A stretch of DNA of 50,747 nucleotides, taken from an uncultured Prochlorococcus sp. GTDB taxonomy: Bacteria > Cyanobacteriota > Cyanobacteriia > PCC-6307 > Cyanobiaceae. Positions 38,188 to 45,820 of this stretch are shown here, in pieces. The translations under genes and the position numbers were made by a program. The DNA lies in NCBI GenBank assembly GCA_902622625.1, contig CACNQS010000009.1, positions 1 to 50,747 on the forward strand, given 5' to 3'. Every line of letters begins with the position of its first letter. Positions within the stretch are counted from its first letter, which is position 1. Below the pieces are notes generated by a model. That model saw only the letters and a program-made list of their open reading frames with translations, was not told the DNA's origin and did no database searches.

Positions 38188-38841
38188 ATGGATGATCTAA
38201 AAGAAATTAATTGTAAGGAGATTTTTAAAAAGGCTTATGAAAATCGTTACACCTGGAAGAATGATTTTCATGGTTACCAAGGCAAATGTATTTTCTTGAC
38301 TAATAATAATATTCATAAAGGGGACTTCATATTAGGGAAAGACTTTAAACCAAATATTCAAAAAATAGAAGATGAGAAAGTTGTTAAAAGTATTGCCTCT
38401 CAGTTATTTGAAGTTTGTATACATAGGGTAAAGAGGAAATTTGATTCAGTGCACTCAGAAAATAATTTTAATTTTCTTAAAAATTCTGAAAGTGGGATTG
38501 AGATGAGTGTTTCAGGTAAGAATGAAGGAGATAAATATAGGGTTAAAAATAACTGTATTAATATGGTCTACAGAAAAATTCATGGAACTATAATAGAAAT
38601 TTTTGTTGAAGAATTTTTAGATACAGGAATAGGTTCCCTTAGTAAAAAATATAGTAGTCAACAAATTGATCCAGATACACTTGAGACAAGTTCTCAAAAA
38701 TTGGAATATGAAGATGAGTTTTTAAATATGGGTAATGACGATTATTGGATATTAAATTCGAGGACAATAAAATACTTAAACCAAAATCAAGAAGAAGAAT
38801 CACAAAAGTTTGTCTTCAAGGATATATGCTTATTAAATTAG
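38188..38841 (+). CDS. DUF3386 family protein
   Basis: 217 residues, soluble. The opening IFKKAYENRYTWKNDFHGYQ, then GKCIF, is the DUF3386 hallmark. MVYRKIHGTIIEIFVEEFLD, then TGIGSLSKKY, and DYWILNSRTIKYL follow. The family is restricted mainly to cyanobacteria and plants and has no known function. No signal peptide. It follows the pcb terminator and is convergent with the 81-codon gene. Confidence 0.8.
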   Translation: MDDLKEINCKEIFKKAYENRYTWKNDFHGYQGKCIFLTNNNIHKGDFILGKDFKPNIQKIEDEKVVKSIASQLFEVCIHRVKRKFDSVHSENNFNFLKNSESGIEMSVSGKNEGDKYRVKNNCINMVYRKIHGTIIEIFVEEFLDTGIGSLSKKYSSQQIDPDTLETSSQKLEYEDEFLNMGNDDYWILNSRTIKYLNQNQEEESQKFVFKDICLLN

Positions 38842-38845
38842 GTTT

Positions 38846-39091
38846 TTATTCAACCAATCTAAACCCTCTATCAAGTAGTTTTTGATACAGGAGTCTCGCT
38901 CTAAAAGCTAGAATTTGCTCTTCATTTTCATTACTAATTACATGAAAATAATTATTATCTAATTTATTTTTGCTAAAGCATACATTTGCTTCTCCTAATC
39001 TTAAAGTCCAGTTCTCTTCTTTTGCTAAATTTTGATTAGGGCCAAGATCCCAAGGACATTTTTCAGGATATTTTTCTCTTTTAGAACCCAT
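38846..39091 (-). CDS. Small conserved cyanobacterial hypothetical protein
   Basis: 81 residues. KCPWDLGPNQNLAKEENWTL then RLGEANVCFSKN is rich in Trp, Asn and acidic residues, and the C-terminal ILAFRARLLYQKLLDRGFRL reads as an amphipathic helix. I recognise no named family. ATG start, 4 bases from the convergent DUF3386 stop. Confidence 0.6.
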   Translation of the reverse strand: MGSKREKYPEKCPWDLGPNQNLAKEENWTLRLGEANVCFSKNKLDNNYFHVISNENEEQILAFRARLLYQKLLDRGFRLVE

Positions 39092-39199
39092 ATGATTAAT
39101 TTTAACTACCCAATATTAGTAAAAATTTAAAAGTATGGCTATGAAAAATTGTTTATAAATTTTCGTAGAGTTGTTGTTTAATGCAATGCAATTAAAAAA

Positions 39200-39838
39200 T
39201 TACTCTCTAGTTGCGATTAAACAATAAAATGGATCTTTATTTAAAAAATTAAAGATATTAATTGCTGGTTCAGTAAACTTTTTGATAATTTTTGGCTCAT
39301 TAAATCCGTTTGATATTAATACTTTTCTTACATATTTAACCCTCTCTTCTTCAGTAGATGAAGTCCATATATTAGGAGCTTTATGCCAAAATGCCCTGTT
39401 TGAAAAAGCAATAATAATCTTACCCTCTCTGCGCAATATTCTTGCGATTTCTTTAGTTAAGTTCTCTGGATATTGTAAATATTGCCATGCTGCCACCATC
39501 AAGCAATAATTTACGCTTTCTTTATCTAGCGGAATTTGTTGACTTAAATTAAAATTTTGTATCCAATAAGAATCAAAAATTTTGTTTCTTTCAAGTTCTT
39601 GTTTGTTTAAACCATGTCCAATAACTTTTTTATATTTTTTCCCTTTAGGTAAATAACTATCCCAACTGGACATTAAATCAAGGACAGTTGAATTATTATC
39701 AATTTCTCTTTCATATAAATCTGATAGATTTTGTCTGAAGTTTGCATCTAGGTGATAAACAAATTTTGGATCAGAATAAAATTCTTCATCATTGCTCTCA
39801 TCAAGCTTTTTCCTTTGATAATTATTTAAAACTTCCAA
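39200..39838 (-). CDS. SAM-dependent methyltransferase (class I)
   Basis: 212 residues with a TTG start. Motif I is degenerate: STVLDLMSSWDSYLP instead of D-x-G-x-G. KVIGHGLNKQELERN (motif II), PLDKESVNYCLMVAAWQYLQ (motif IV) and EIARILRREGKIIIAFSNR (post-motif) are those of a type 11 fold. The D-L-M-S-S-W-x-S-Y/H-L-P form is typical of a cyanobacterial and plant subgroup. Substrate unknown. Confidence 0.75.
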   Translation of the reverse strand: MEVLNNYQRKKLDESNDEEFYSDPKFVYHLDANFRQNLSDLYEREIDNNSTVLDLMSSWDSYLPKGKKYKKVIGHGLNKQELERNKIFDSYWIQNFNLSQQIPLDKESVNYCLMVAAWQYLQYPENLTKEIARILRREGKIIIAFSNRAFWHKAPNIWTSSTEEERVKYVRKVLISNGFNEPKIIKKFTEPAINIFNFLNKDPFYCLIATRE

Positions 39839-39986
39839 AGCAACTAATTTAGAATCTATACAGTAAATCTAGTAAAAAGAAATTCTAATTGTGTATTAGT
39901 AATTTTTTCATTTGATAAATTAAAAATTCTCAAAAAAACTAGACATCTATTCAAAAAAAGTTAAATTATTAATTAAAGGTTTAATA

Positions 39987-40160
39987 ATGATGATTGAGTT
40001 CAAGAGGAGCAAAAAAAACAGGTCTAAAAATGCTCTTTTCAATCCTTATAAAAACGGAATAAGTTCATACGATATGGCATATCTTTCATCAAAAAGAAAT
40101 TTAAAAAATAAAACTGTTTATTTAGATAGTGATTCTAAGAAAGATTATCTTGCTGCATAG
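39987..40160 (+). CDS. Small basic hypothetical protein
   Basis: 57 residues starting MMIEFKRSKKNRSKNALFN, followed by PYKNGISSYDMAYLSSKRNL and ending KKDYLAA. The 57-codon frame ends 2 bases before the ATG of the tautomerase gene, as for a coupled operon. About ten lysines and arginines lie in the N-terminal two thirds. I recognise no family. The alternative ATG at 39990 would remove one Met. Confidence 0.55.
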   Translation: MMIEFKRSKKNRSKNALFNPYKNGISSYDMAYLSSKRNLKNKTVYLDSDSKKDYLAA

Positions 40161-40162
40161 AG

Positions 40163-40495
40163 ATGCCTTATATAAATGTTTCGACTTCAGCAAAAGTTAA
40201 TGATAAAGATAAATTGCTCGAAGAAATTTCAACTTTAATTTCATCTTTAACTAACAAATCAAGAAGATTTGTTATGGCGAAAATAGATGATAAGTGCCAA
40301 ATGTATTTTGATGATGAGACCCCATCTTGCTTTTTAGAAATAAAATCAATAGGTTCTCTAAATCCTTCAGAAATGGCAAAGCCAATATCAGATTTTGTAC
40401 ATGAGAAAATGGGAATTCCAATAGATAGGATTTATATTTCTTTTGAGGATGTGCCAGCTTCATTGTGGGCTTGGAATGGAAGAACATTTGGTTAA
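40163..40495 (+). CDS. MIF/tautomerase-superfamily protein
   Basis: 110 residues. The catalytic Pro2 is present (MPYINVSTSA). ALKS-like spacing is replaced by KSRRFVMAKIDDKCQMYFDD; the core FLEIKSIGSLNPSE and C-terminal IPIDRIYISFEDVPASLWAW then NGRTFG are typical of macrophage migration inhibitory factor-like proteins. In bacteria the substrate is usually unknown; phenylpyruvate-type keto-enol tautomerase activity is possible. Confidence 0.88.
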   Translation: MPYINVSTSAKVNDKDKLLEEISTLISSLTNKSRRFVMAKIDDKCQMYFDDETPSCFLEIKSIGSLNPSEMAKPISDFVHEKMGIPIDRIYISFEDVPASLWAWNGRTFG

Positions 40496-40516
40496 GAACT
40501 TTTAGGAATAAATCTA

Positions 40517-40903
40517 ATGGAAGTAAATAAATTAGTCGATTTAAATAATCTAAGAACTGCCCCTAAATTAAGTAATAGTCAAGAAAAAAAACTCTTAGAA
40601 GAATTAGAAGAAAATATTCTTAATACAGATTGGATAACAATTGGAATAATGGCACCTAGTGATGATAGAGCTATTGAAGCGTTACAATCAATTTCTAAGA
40701 AATATTCTTCAATTAAATTTGGTAATTTAGGTTCCCTTCATGCTGATGGAGGTGTTTTTTTAAAAGCTAATCAAAAAACTGGTAATGTTTTTGTGAGATC
40801 AGAAAATGGTCTTGGAGAAGGAATTTTAATAACATGTCAGTATGACGAAGATGCTAAAGGATCTAATACTTTTGGACCATTCCCATTAGATTTTTTTACA
40901 TAA
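40517..40903 (+). CDS. DUF1824 family protein
   Basis: 128 residues, soluble. Landmarks are LEELEENILNTDWITIGIMA then PSDDRAIEALQ, and C-terminal GLGEGILITCQYDEDAKGSN then TFGPFPLDFF, the typical DUF1824 ending. Function unknown, mainly cyanobacterial. It lies 21 bases downstream of the tautomerase gene. Confidence 0.8.
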   Translation: MEVNKLVDLNNLRTAPKLSNSQEKKLLEELEENILNTDWITIGIMAPSDDRAIEALQSISKKYSSIKFGNLGSLHADGGVFLKANQKTGNVFVRSENGLGEGILITCQYDEDAKGSNTFGPFPLDFFT

Positions 40904-41057
40904 TTAATTCCTCATTTATTTTTTATCACGGATCTAATTTCATGAGGGCTTTATCGGATGATAATTTTGAGGAATTGGATTTCAAAATATTTTTTACTTT
41001 AAAGCTTTGTTATTATGTCAAGTGGCATTGATCTAAATTTTCCGCTATTTTAATTTA

Positions 41058-41924
41058 ATGTTTTTTCAGGATGTAATTCAAAATTTAAATAACTTTTGGT
41101 CAGAAGAAGGTTGTTTGATTATGCAGCCATATGATACAGAAAAGGGTGCTGGGACAATGAATCCGCATACTTTTTTAAGGGCTATTGGCCCAGAGCCTTG
41201 GAGTGTCGCATATGCAGAACCTTGTAGAAGACCCACAGATGGACGTTTTGGCGATAATCCCAATAGGGCACAACATTACTTTCAATATCAAGTAATAATT
41301 AAACCTTCACCGGAAGGAATCCAGGAAAAATATTTGAATTCTCTAGAATCTCTCGGGATAAATCCTAGAAATCATGACATAAGATTTGTGGAAGATAATT
41401 GGGAGTCTCCAACACTTGGAGCCTGGGGCGTAGGCTGGGAAGTTTGGTTGGACGGAATGGAAGTTACTCAATTTACTTATTTTCAACAATGTGGGGGTAT
41501 AGATTGTAATCCAATCCCAATTGAAATCACTTATGGATTAGAGAGGATTGCAATGTTTTTGCAGGATAAGGATAGTATTTGGGATTTAAATTGGAACAAA
41601 GATTTGAAATATAGTGATATTTGGCTTCAATTTGAAAAAAGTCAATGTACTTATAATTTTACTGAATCTAGTGCTGACAATCTCAGAAAATTATTTGAAA
41701 TTTACCAAGATGAAGCAATTTCTTTAACAGAAAAGAAATTAACTTACCCGGCACTTGATTTTGTTCTGAAATGTAGTCATACCTTTAATCTTCTTGATGC
41801 TAGAGGCGTAATATCAGTAACTGATCGTGCCCAGTATATAGAAAAAATCAGAAAGTTAGCTAGAGAAGTCGCTTCTTCATGGATACTAGAGAGGGAACGC
41901 ATGGGCTTTCCCTTAGTAAAGTAA
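41058..41924 (+). CDS. glyQ: Glycyl-tRNA synthetase alpha subunit
   Basis: 288 residues. [20 protein letters not shown] then [29 protein letters not shown] (class II motif 2 region), [15 protein letters not shown] and [13 protein letters not shown] (motif 3) identify the alpha chain of the heterotetrameric enzyme. It activates glycine; the beta chain glyS, needed for tRNA binding, is not in this window. Confidence 0.97.
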   Translation: MFFQDVIQNLNNFWSEEGCLIMQPYDTEKGAGTMNPHTFLRAIGPEPWSVAYAEPCRRPTDGRFGDNPNRAQHYFQYQVIIKPSPEGIQEKYLNSLESLGINPRNHDIRFVEDNWESPTLGAWGVGWEVWLDGMEVTQFTYFQQCGGIDCNPIPIEITYGLERIAMFLQDKDSIWDLNWNKDLKYSDIWLQFEKSQCTYNFTESSADNLRKLFEIYQDEAISLTEKKLTYPALDFVLKCSHTFNLLDARGVISVTDRAQYIEKIRKLAREVASSWILERERMGFPLVK

Positions 41925-42056
41925 GATTTATATCTCGAAAGTATCAGAATGTTATTTCCTAAGGTAAAGAAATATACATGACAAAGTGATTTTTTATTTT
42001 TGGATTATTTCTACCAAATTTTTGTTGTAAGGTAACAAAAATAACAATTTTAATAA

Positions 42057-43085
42057 ATGAAATTAAAGAATTATTTAAAAAAGCTATTTTTTACTTCAGT
42101 GACATTATCGCTACTTCTAAATAATCAACCTGTAAATTCTGCAGAGAAAGAGGTTAGGTTATTTTCTGGTAGACATTACAATACCGATAAAGAGGTTTAT
42201 CAAAAATTTCAAGAACAAACTGGCATCAAAGTTAGATATATAGAAACAGATGGAAAAGCTATAATTGAGCGCTTAAAAAGAGAGGGTAAAAATTCTCAGG
42301 CTGATTTAGTAATTCTTGTTGATGCAGCAAGAATTGAAAATGCATCAAAGGCAAATTTATTTCAAAAAATTAATTCAAATATTCTAGAAAATAGTGTTCC
42401 AAATAATTTAAGAGATCCTAGAAATAAATGGTTTGGCCTTACTAGGCGATTAAGGGTAATCATCACAAATCCGGATATTGTGGATATTACAAAAATCAAA
42501 AATTTTGAGGATCTAACCAATCCTTCTTTTAAAGGAAAAGTATGTCTAAGAAATAGAAAAAGTCCTTATAATCAATCTTTGGTTTCTAATCAAATAGCAA
42601 AGAAAGGCGTTGGCCAAACAAAAATTTGGCTTAAGGGTTTGATATCAAATGTCTCCACTCCCTATTTTTCTGGAGATTCTTCATTAATAAGAGCTGTAGG
42701 GCAGGGAATGTGCGGTATTGGAATCGTTAATCATTATTATGTCGCAAGGATGCTTGATGGAGTTAAAGGCCCAAGAGATGCTTCTTTAGCAGAAAAAATA
42801 AAATTAATAATACCCAATCCTGCGCATGTAAATATAACTGCTGGGGGCGTATATAAATATGCAGAAAACAAGAATGAGGCTATTAAACTTCTTGAATATT
42901 TAGCTTCTAGTGAAGGTAGTCAAGGTTTAGCTAATAAAACTTATGAGCACCCTTTAAAGGAATCAAGTCAAAATAGAATTGTTAGTAAATTTGGAGATTT
43001 CACTCCAGATAATGTGACTATAAAAGAAATTGGCAAATTCAATAGTAAGGCAATAGAAATAATGAAAGAAACTGGTTGGAATTAA
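42057..43085 (+). CDS. futA: Iron(III) ABC-transporter substrate-binding protein (FutA/IdiA)
   Basis: 342 residues. The signal peptide has a lysine-rich start and the hydrophobic FFTSVTLSLLLNN, with likely cleavage after VNSA near residue 28. SGRHYNTDKEVYQKFQEQTG and later GIVNHYYVARMLDG supply the His and the Tyr pair of class II iron-binding proteins. It captures Fe(III) in the periplasm. The permease and ATPase genes are not adjacent. Strongly induced by iron starvation in marine cyanobacteria (family knowledge). Confidence 0.93.
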   Translation: MKLKNYLKKLFFTSVTLSLLLNNQPVNSAEKEVRLFSGRHYNTDKEVYQKFQEQTGIKVRYIETDGKAIIERLKREGKNSQADLVILVDAARIENASKANLFQKINSNILENSVPNNLRDPRNKWFGLTRRLRVIITNPDIVDITKIKNFEDLTNPSFKGKVCLRNRKSPYNQSLVSNQIAKKGVGQTKIWLKGLISNVSTPYFSGDSSLIRAVGQGMCGIGIVNHYYVARMLDGVKGPRDASLAEKIKLIIPNPAHVNITAGGVYKYAENKNEAIKLLEYLASSEGSQGLANKTYEHPLKESSQNRIVSKFGDFTPDNVTIKEIGKFNSKAIEIMKETGWN

Positions 43086-43139
43086 CAAAAATCTAAATAT
43101 ATTTTTAGTATAAATTTTTTAATTTATATTTTAAATATG

Positions 43140-43224
43140 GGAGAGGTGGCTGAGTGGTCGAAAGCGAACGACTCGAAATCGTTTAATAGGTAACTATTCG
43201 TGGGTTCGAATCCCACCCTCTCCG
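43140..43224 (+). tRNA. tRNA-Ser (anticodon CGA)
   Basis: 85 bases. Acceptor GGAGAGG pairs with CCTCTCC; the anticodon stem AACGA/TCGTT carries loop CTCGAAA (anticodon CGA, codon UCG). A long variable arm AATAG-GTAA-CTATT and T arm GTGGG-TTCGAAT-CCCAC follow, as in serine tRNAs. G73 present, CCA not encoded. Confidence 0.97.
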
Positions 43225-43244
43225 TTAATTTATCGTTTCTGGAA

Positions 43245-43284
43245 GTCCCAATAATAAAATAAGAGGGCATTTATTTGCCCTCTT
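43245..43284 (-). terminator. Hairpin with T-rich tail on the minus strand
   Basis: A perfect 9-base inverted repeat AAGAGGGCA/TGCCCTCTT (43261-43269 and 43276-43284). On the minus strand it is followed by ATTTTATTATT; on the plus strand the next bases are CGAGTC. It therefore fits termination of a leftward transcript better than of the tRNA-Ser. Confidence 0.55.
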
Positions 43285-43440
43285 CGAGTCTTATGCACCT
43301 CGCTGTCCACAAAGTCGATGAAGTGCTTTTGACTCCTGAATTATTTCTACTCCTACTTAATTAGAAAAGATAGTAGCGACAACCGCAAAGCACTAATACT
43401 CGGGTATTAATACTCTATTAATTTCATATGAATAAGAGGA
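43285..43440 (-). ncRNA. Candidate structured RNA or small leader with a short peptide-like frame
   Basis: No long gene lies here. The minus strand has an open frame of 21 codons (43291-43356) ending ESKALHRLCGQRGA and stopping 6 bases before the terminator hairpin; it lacks ATG/GTG/TTG but has AGGAG upstream. Inverted repeats AGTGCTTT/AAAGCACT (43322-43329, 43387-43394) and TAATAC/GTATTA (43394-43399, 43404-43409) imply RNA structure. I cannot assign a known family. Confidence 0.35.
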
Positions 43441-43460
43441 TAATTAAGGAGTAGAGATAT

Positions 43461-43467
43461 AGGAGGT
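43461..43467 (+). promoter_or_regulatory. Strong Shine-Dalgarno site of the 52-codon gene
   Basis: TAGGAGG immediately before TTTT-ATG. Such a complete site is rare among the genes of this window and supports the start at 43471. Confidence 0.7.
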
Positions 43468-43470
43468 TTT

Positions 43471-43629
43471 ATGAGACTCACCACTCCATTCACTGCCCTT
43501 AGAAATGCGACTTCAGATATTTGGAGAATGCATGATTTTAATTATCAACTGCCAAAAGATTCAAGACAAGATTATTGGGAGAAAGAGTGCATAGATCACC
43601 CAACAAGTTCTCATTGCAAAGTTTACTAA
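43471..43629 (+). CDS. Small conserved-looking hypothetical protein
   Basis: 52 residues: MRLTTPFTALRNATSDIWRM, then HDFNYQLPKDSRQDYWEKEC and a short HPTSSHCKVY end. A near-perfect ribosome binding site, AGGAGG, lies at 43462-43467, 3 bases from the ATG if counted from the end of the TTTT spacer. The two cysteines (residues 40 and 49) and a protein-like composition support expression. No family recognised. Confidence 0.6.
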   Translation: MRLTTPFTALRNATSDIWRMHDFNYQLPKDSRQDYWEKECIDHPTSSHCKVY

Positions 43630-43721
43630 AGGTAATATAAATTCAAGACATTAAAAAACTTTTGAGGTTATGTACTTCTATAAGTAAGCAGATATTCTTT
43701 TAGTATAAAACTAAAGAAAAT

Positions 43722-44324
43722 ATGGCAATTAATAATTCAATATCTAAATATGATTGGCAATACATCCTAAGCGCATCTCTTTTAATTTCAGTTTTTATAC
43801 TTACAGATTTAATTGGAGTTATTGATAAAGAATATTTTTACTTTGTACCAAAATTAATTAGTGATCAACCTTATAGGATTTTCACCTCAATCCTAATTCA
43901 TGCAGATTTAAATCATTTATTATCAAATATTGGTGGAATAATCATTACTAGATATTTTTTGATGAGACTTGGAATAGAAAGCAGATATTTTTATGTGAAA
44001 TTTATTTTAATTTGTTCTTTTTTGAATTTTTTTATTATCTGGTTTTACGAAAAGATCTTATCGTTTTTTAATATTTATCCGAATTATGCCGCTTTAGGAT
44101 TTAGTGGAATAATCTATGCTTTATTTGGATTCTTACTGTTAACGTCTTTTTATGGAAAGAGTAACTTTTTAGGCAAAAAAATTGGTTTAAAATCTAATTA
44201 CGAAGTGCAAAAAATGTCAAAGACAATATGCCTTATAGGTTTGATTTTCTCATTTTTGCCAGGGGTAAGTTTGTTAGGTCATTTAAGTGGATTTATTGCA
44301 GGGTGTTTTTTATTCTTGATCTAA
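43722..44324 (+). CDS. Rhomboid-family intramembrane serine protease
   Basis: 200 residues, six hydrophobic segments. ILIHADLNHLLSNIGGIIIT has the H-x3-N motif of helix 2, AALGFSGIIYALFGF holds the catalytic Ser in G-x-S-G, and LLGHLSGFIAG carries the catalytic His. It cuts substrates within membranes; targets are unknown. The N-terminus faces the cytoplasm by charge. Short but complete for the basic rhomboid core. Confidence 0.85.
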   Translation: MAINNSISKYDWQYILSASLLISVFILTDLIGVIDKEYFYFVPKLISDQPYRIFTSILIHADLNHLLSNIGGIIITRYFLMRLGIESRYFYVKFILICSFLNFFIIWFYEKILSFFNIYPNYAALGFSGIIYALFGFLLLTSFYGKSNFLGKKIGLKSNYEVQKMSKTICLIGLIFSFLPGVSLLGHLSGFIAGCFLFLI

Positions 44325-44402
44325 ATAAGATAATTCTTTATTGATTGAATTAAGTAGATATTTACCCAAATATCCAACTTTTTTTTATTATTTACTTCTA
44401 AA

Positions 44403-44489
44403 CTAATCAATTTTGATATCGAAAGTAACTACTATTCCAATACTTATAAGCAGTAGTCCTATCGCAATTTGGGGTGAAGGTAATACCAT
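44403..44489 (-). CDS. Possible 28-residue single-helix membrane peptide
   Basis: ATG at 44489 opens MVLPSPQIAIGLLLISIGIV then VTFDIKID and a stop. One hydrophobic helix with a short polar tail is what very small photosystem or membrane subunits look like, but no known subunit matches. No ribosome binding site is seen. The frame is also open for 21 codons upstream without a start, which hints at a longer ancestral gene. Confidence 0.25.
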   Translation of the reverse strand: MVLPSPQIAIGLLLISIGIVVTFDIKID

Positions 44490-44581
44490 ATAAGACTTAT
44501 TTACAACCAGCCTATCGAATCTTACCCAGTAACGATGAAAGATTGAGTAATATTAACTCTGAATAAAGCATCACCTTAAAA

Positions 44582-44776
44582 ATGGCAAAAGTAGAAAATG
44601 ATCTTGATATATATTACGCAGTTGGAAATGCAAATACTCAAAGACAAGAAAACGAAATTGCAGCAATAATGAAAAAACGTAATTCTGCAGGATGGAAGTT
44701 GATATCAACAAGTACCGCAATAGTAGATACTAAAAACCAGTTTTCAAATCTTTATCTATTTTGGGAAAAGAATTAG
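44582..44776 (+). CDS. Small conserved hypothetical protein (DUF4177-like)
   Basis: 64 residues: DLDIYYAVGNANTQRQENEI then IMKKRNSAGWKLISTSTAIV and FSNLYLFWEKN. The strand-helix-GW-strand pattern with terminal FWEK resembles DUF4177-type small domains, but the match is by eye only. A spacious upstream region (44,325-44,581) holds no convincing gene, apart from a 28-codon hydrophobic frame on the other strand. Confidence 0.55.
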   Translation: MAKVENDLDIYYAVGNANTQRQENEIAAIMKKRNSAGWKLISTSTAIVDTKNQFSNLYLFWEKN

Positions 44777-44987
44777 TAATCAATATTGTAGATACTTTAT
44801 ATCTTTCCTCAGTAAGTTTTACAAATTAGATACTCTTCACACATTAATCTCTAATAAGTAAATTCCCTTTTCTTTGAATTAGGATATTTCTTTATGTCAA
44901 GAAATGAAAAACTGGCACATGTGACAGTTAAGCAACATTCCATTTAGCCCTTCCACAAAAAAGAATTTAATGAGATAGTTTAAATAC

Positions 44988-45079
44988 GTGTGAAGGAGTG
45001 GTTTTACTGAAACAGTGGAAACAAGGAAACACTTGATTTAGTAAAACCTTTAAAGACCCTAATAAAGGGTCTTTTTTTT
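44988..45079 (+). ncRNA. yfr2: Yfr2-family (Cyano-1 motif) small RNA
   Basis: A 9-base stem GGTTTTACT/AGTAAAACC (45000-45008, 45040-45048) encloses two tandem copies of GGAAACA (45017-45023 and 45025-45031). Repeated GGAAACA in the loop is the hallmark of the Yfr2-5 RNAs of Prochlorococcus and Synechococcus. A terminator hairpin AAGACCCT-AATA-AAGGGTCTT with eight T residues ends it at about 45079. The 5' end is estimated from a TAGTTTAAAT-like -10 box near 44977-44986. Function of the family is not settled; porin regulation has been reported for a member. Confidence 0.85.
45053..45079 (+). terminator. Terminator of the Yfr2-like RNA
   Basis: AAGACCCT/AGGGTCTT stem with a four to five base loop and a run of eight T residues. 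Confidence 0.9.
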
Positions 45080-45259
45080 ATGCAAATTCATTTCCTCTAT
45101 TAACTTTCATGTGTTTCCTCAAGTATTCCCTATAAATTAAATTTGATAGTGGATAAAGTGAGTTACTTGCTAAATATTTCCTGTTTGGTTCTATAATTCC
45201 CCTGTAAGAAAAGATGTTATTTGCCCTCTACGTTTTTGATAATCATCATTAATGTTCAT
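45078..45259 (-). pseudogene. Small gene interrupted by a one-base deletion
   Basis: ATG at 45259 starts MNINDDYQKRRGQITSFLTG, then stops two codons later (GEL-stop). If the GGGG run at 45199-45202 had one more G, the frame would continue GIIEPNRKYLASNSLYPLSN, then LIYREYLRKHMKVNRGNEFA, and stop at 45078, giving a 60-residue protein. The second frame has no start of its own before a late TTG. The protein-like composition on both sides of the break suggests a real gene with a frameshift or a sequencing error. No family recognised. The stop overlaps the T run of the Yfr2 terminator. Confidence 0.5.
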
Positions 45260-45264
45260 CTCAT

Positions 45265-45807
45265 ATGAATCAAAAAGATCTAAATTTTAAATCAGTAATT
45301 TTTAAAATATTTTTTACCTATTTAGGGGTTTATTTTCTTTCTCTAATATTTAAATATACCTATGATCTTGAGTCCCTTTTTAATAATATCCAATACAAAT
45401 ATTTGATTGCTTTAAATATAGTTTCTATATTTTTAGGCCTCCCTTTATCAATTATTTTTGATTTTATCTTAATAAAGATTTTTGGGTTAAATTATGTTTT
45501 ATTCTTTTCTCCTTCTTTAACCATTTTAAGTGTTATTCAAGTTCTTATTCTGAGGAAAATTAAATTTAAATTTTCTAGAAATATATTATTTTTAAAAAAA
45601 CCAGAAAAAAATAATCTTTATAAATTTTTTGACAATATTACTTTCAAATCTTTTTATATTTTAATCATTAGATCTTTCCCAATCTTACCTCATGTTTTGG
45701 GTAGCTATATTATTGCCTCGTCAAAAATTAAAAAGAAAGTTATTCTAATAAACACATTTTTTGGATCATTTTTTTACTATTTTTTCCTTTATCTAATAAT
45801 TAGGTAA
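45265..45807 (+). CDS. VTT/SNARE-associated (TVP38/DedA-like) membrane protein
   Basis: 180 residues, five to six hydrophobic segments. FLGLPLSIIFDFILIKIFGL, then the conserved ILIIRSFPILPHVLGSYIIA and INTFFGSFFYYFF, follow the TVP38/TMEM64 pattern (R-x-x-P-x-x-P then a G-x-x-x-G-type helix). The glycine-rich first motif is weak, so the family call is moderate. The ATG lies 5 bases from the ATG of the divergent broken gene, leaving no room for two separate promoters. Confidence 0.55.
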   Translation: MNQKDLNFKSVIFKIFFTYLGVYFLSLIFKYTYDLESLFNNIQYKYLIALNIVSIFLGLPLSIIFDFILIKIFGLNYVLFFSPSLTILSVIQVLILRKIKFKFSRNILFLKKPEKNNLYKFFDNITFKSFYILIIRSFPILPHVLGSYIIASSKIKKKVILINTFFGSFFYYFFLYLIIR

Positions 45808-45820
45808 AGTTTAATGAAAT

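Noticed and set aside
40942..41031. 29-codon frame before glyQ
   Set aside because: No ribosome binding site or recognisable composition; more likely the glyQ upstream region.
44880..44960. Short frames on both strands, such as MSRNEKLAHVTVKQHSI and, on the minus strand, MLLNCHMCQFFIS
   Set aside because: Fewer than 20 codons, with no ribosome binding site or supporting context; they overlap the upstream region of the Yfr2-like RNA.
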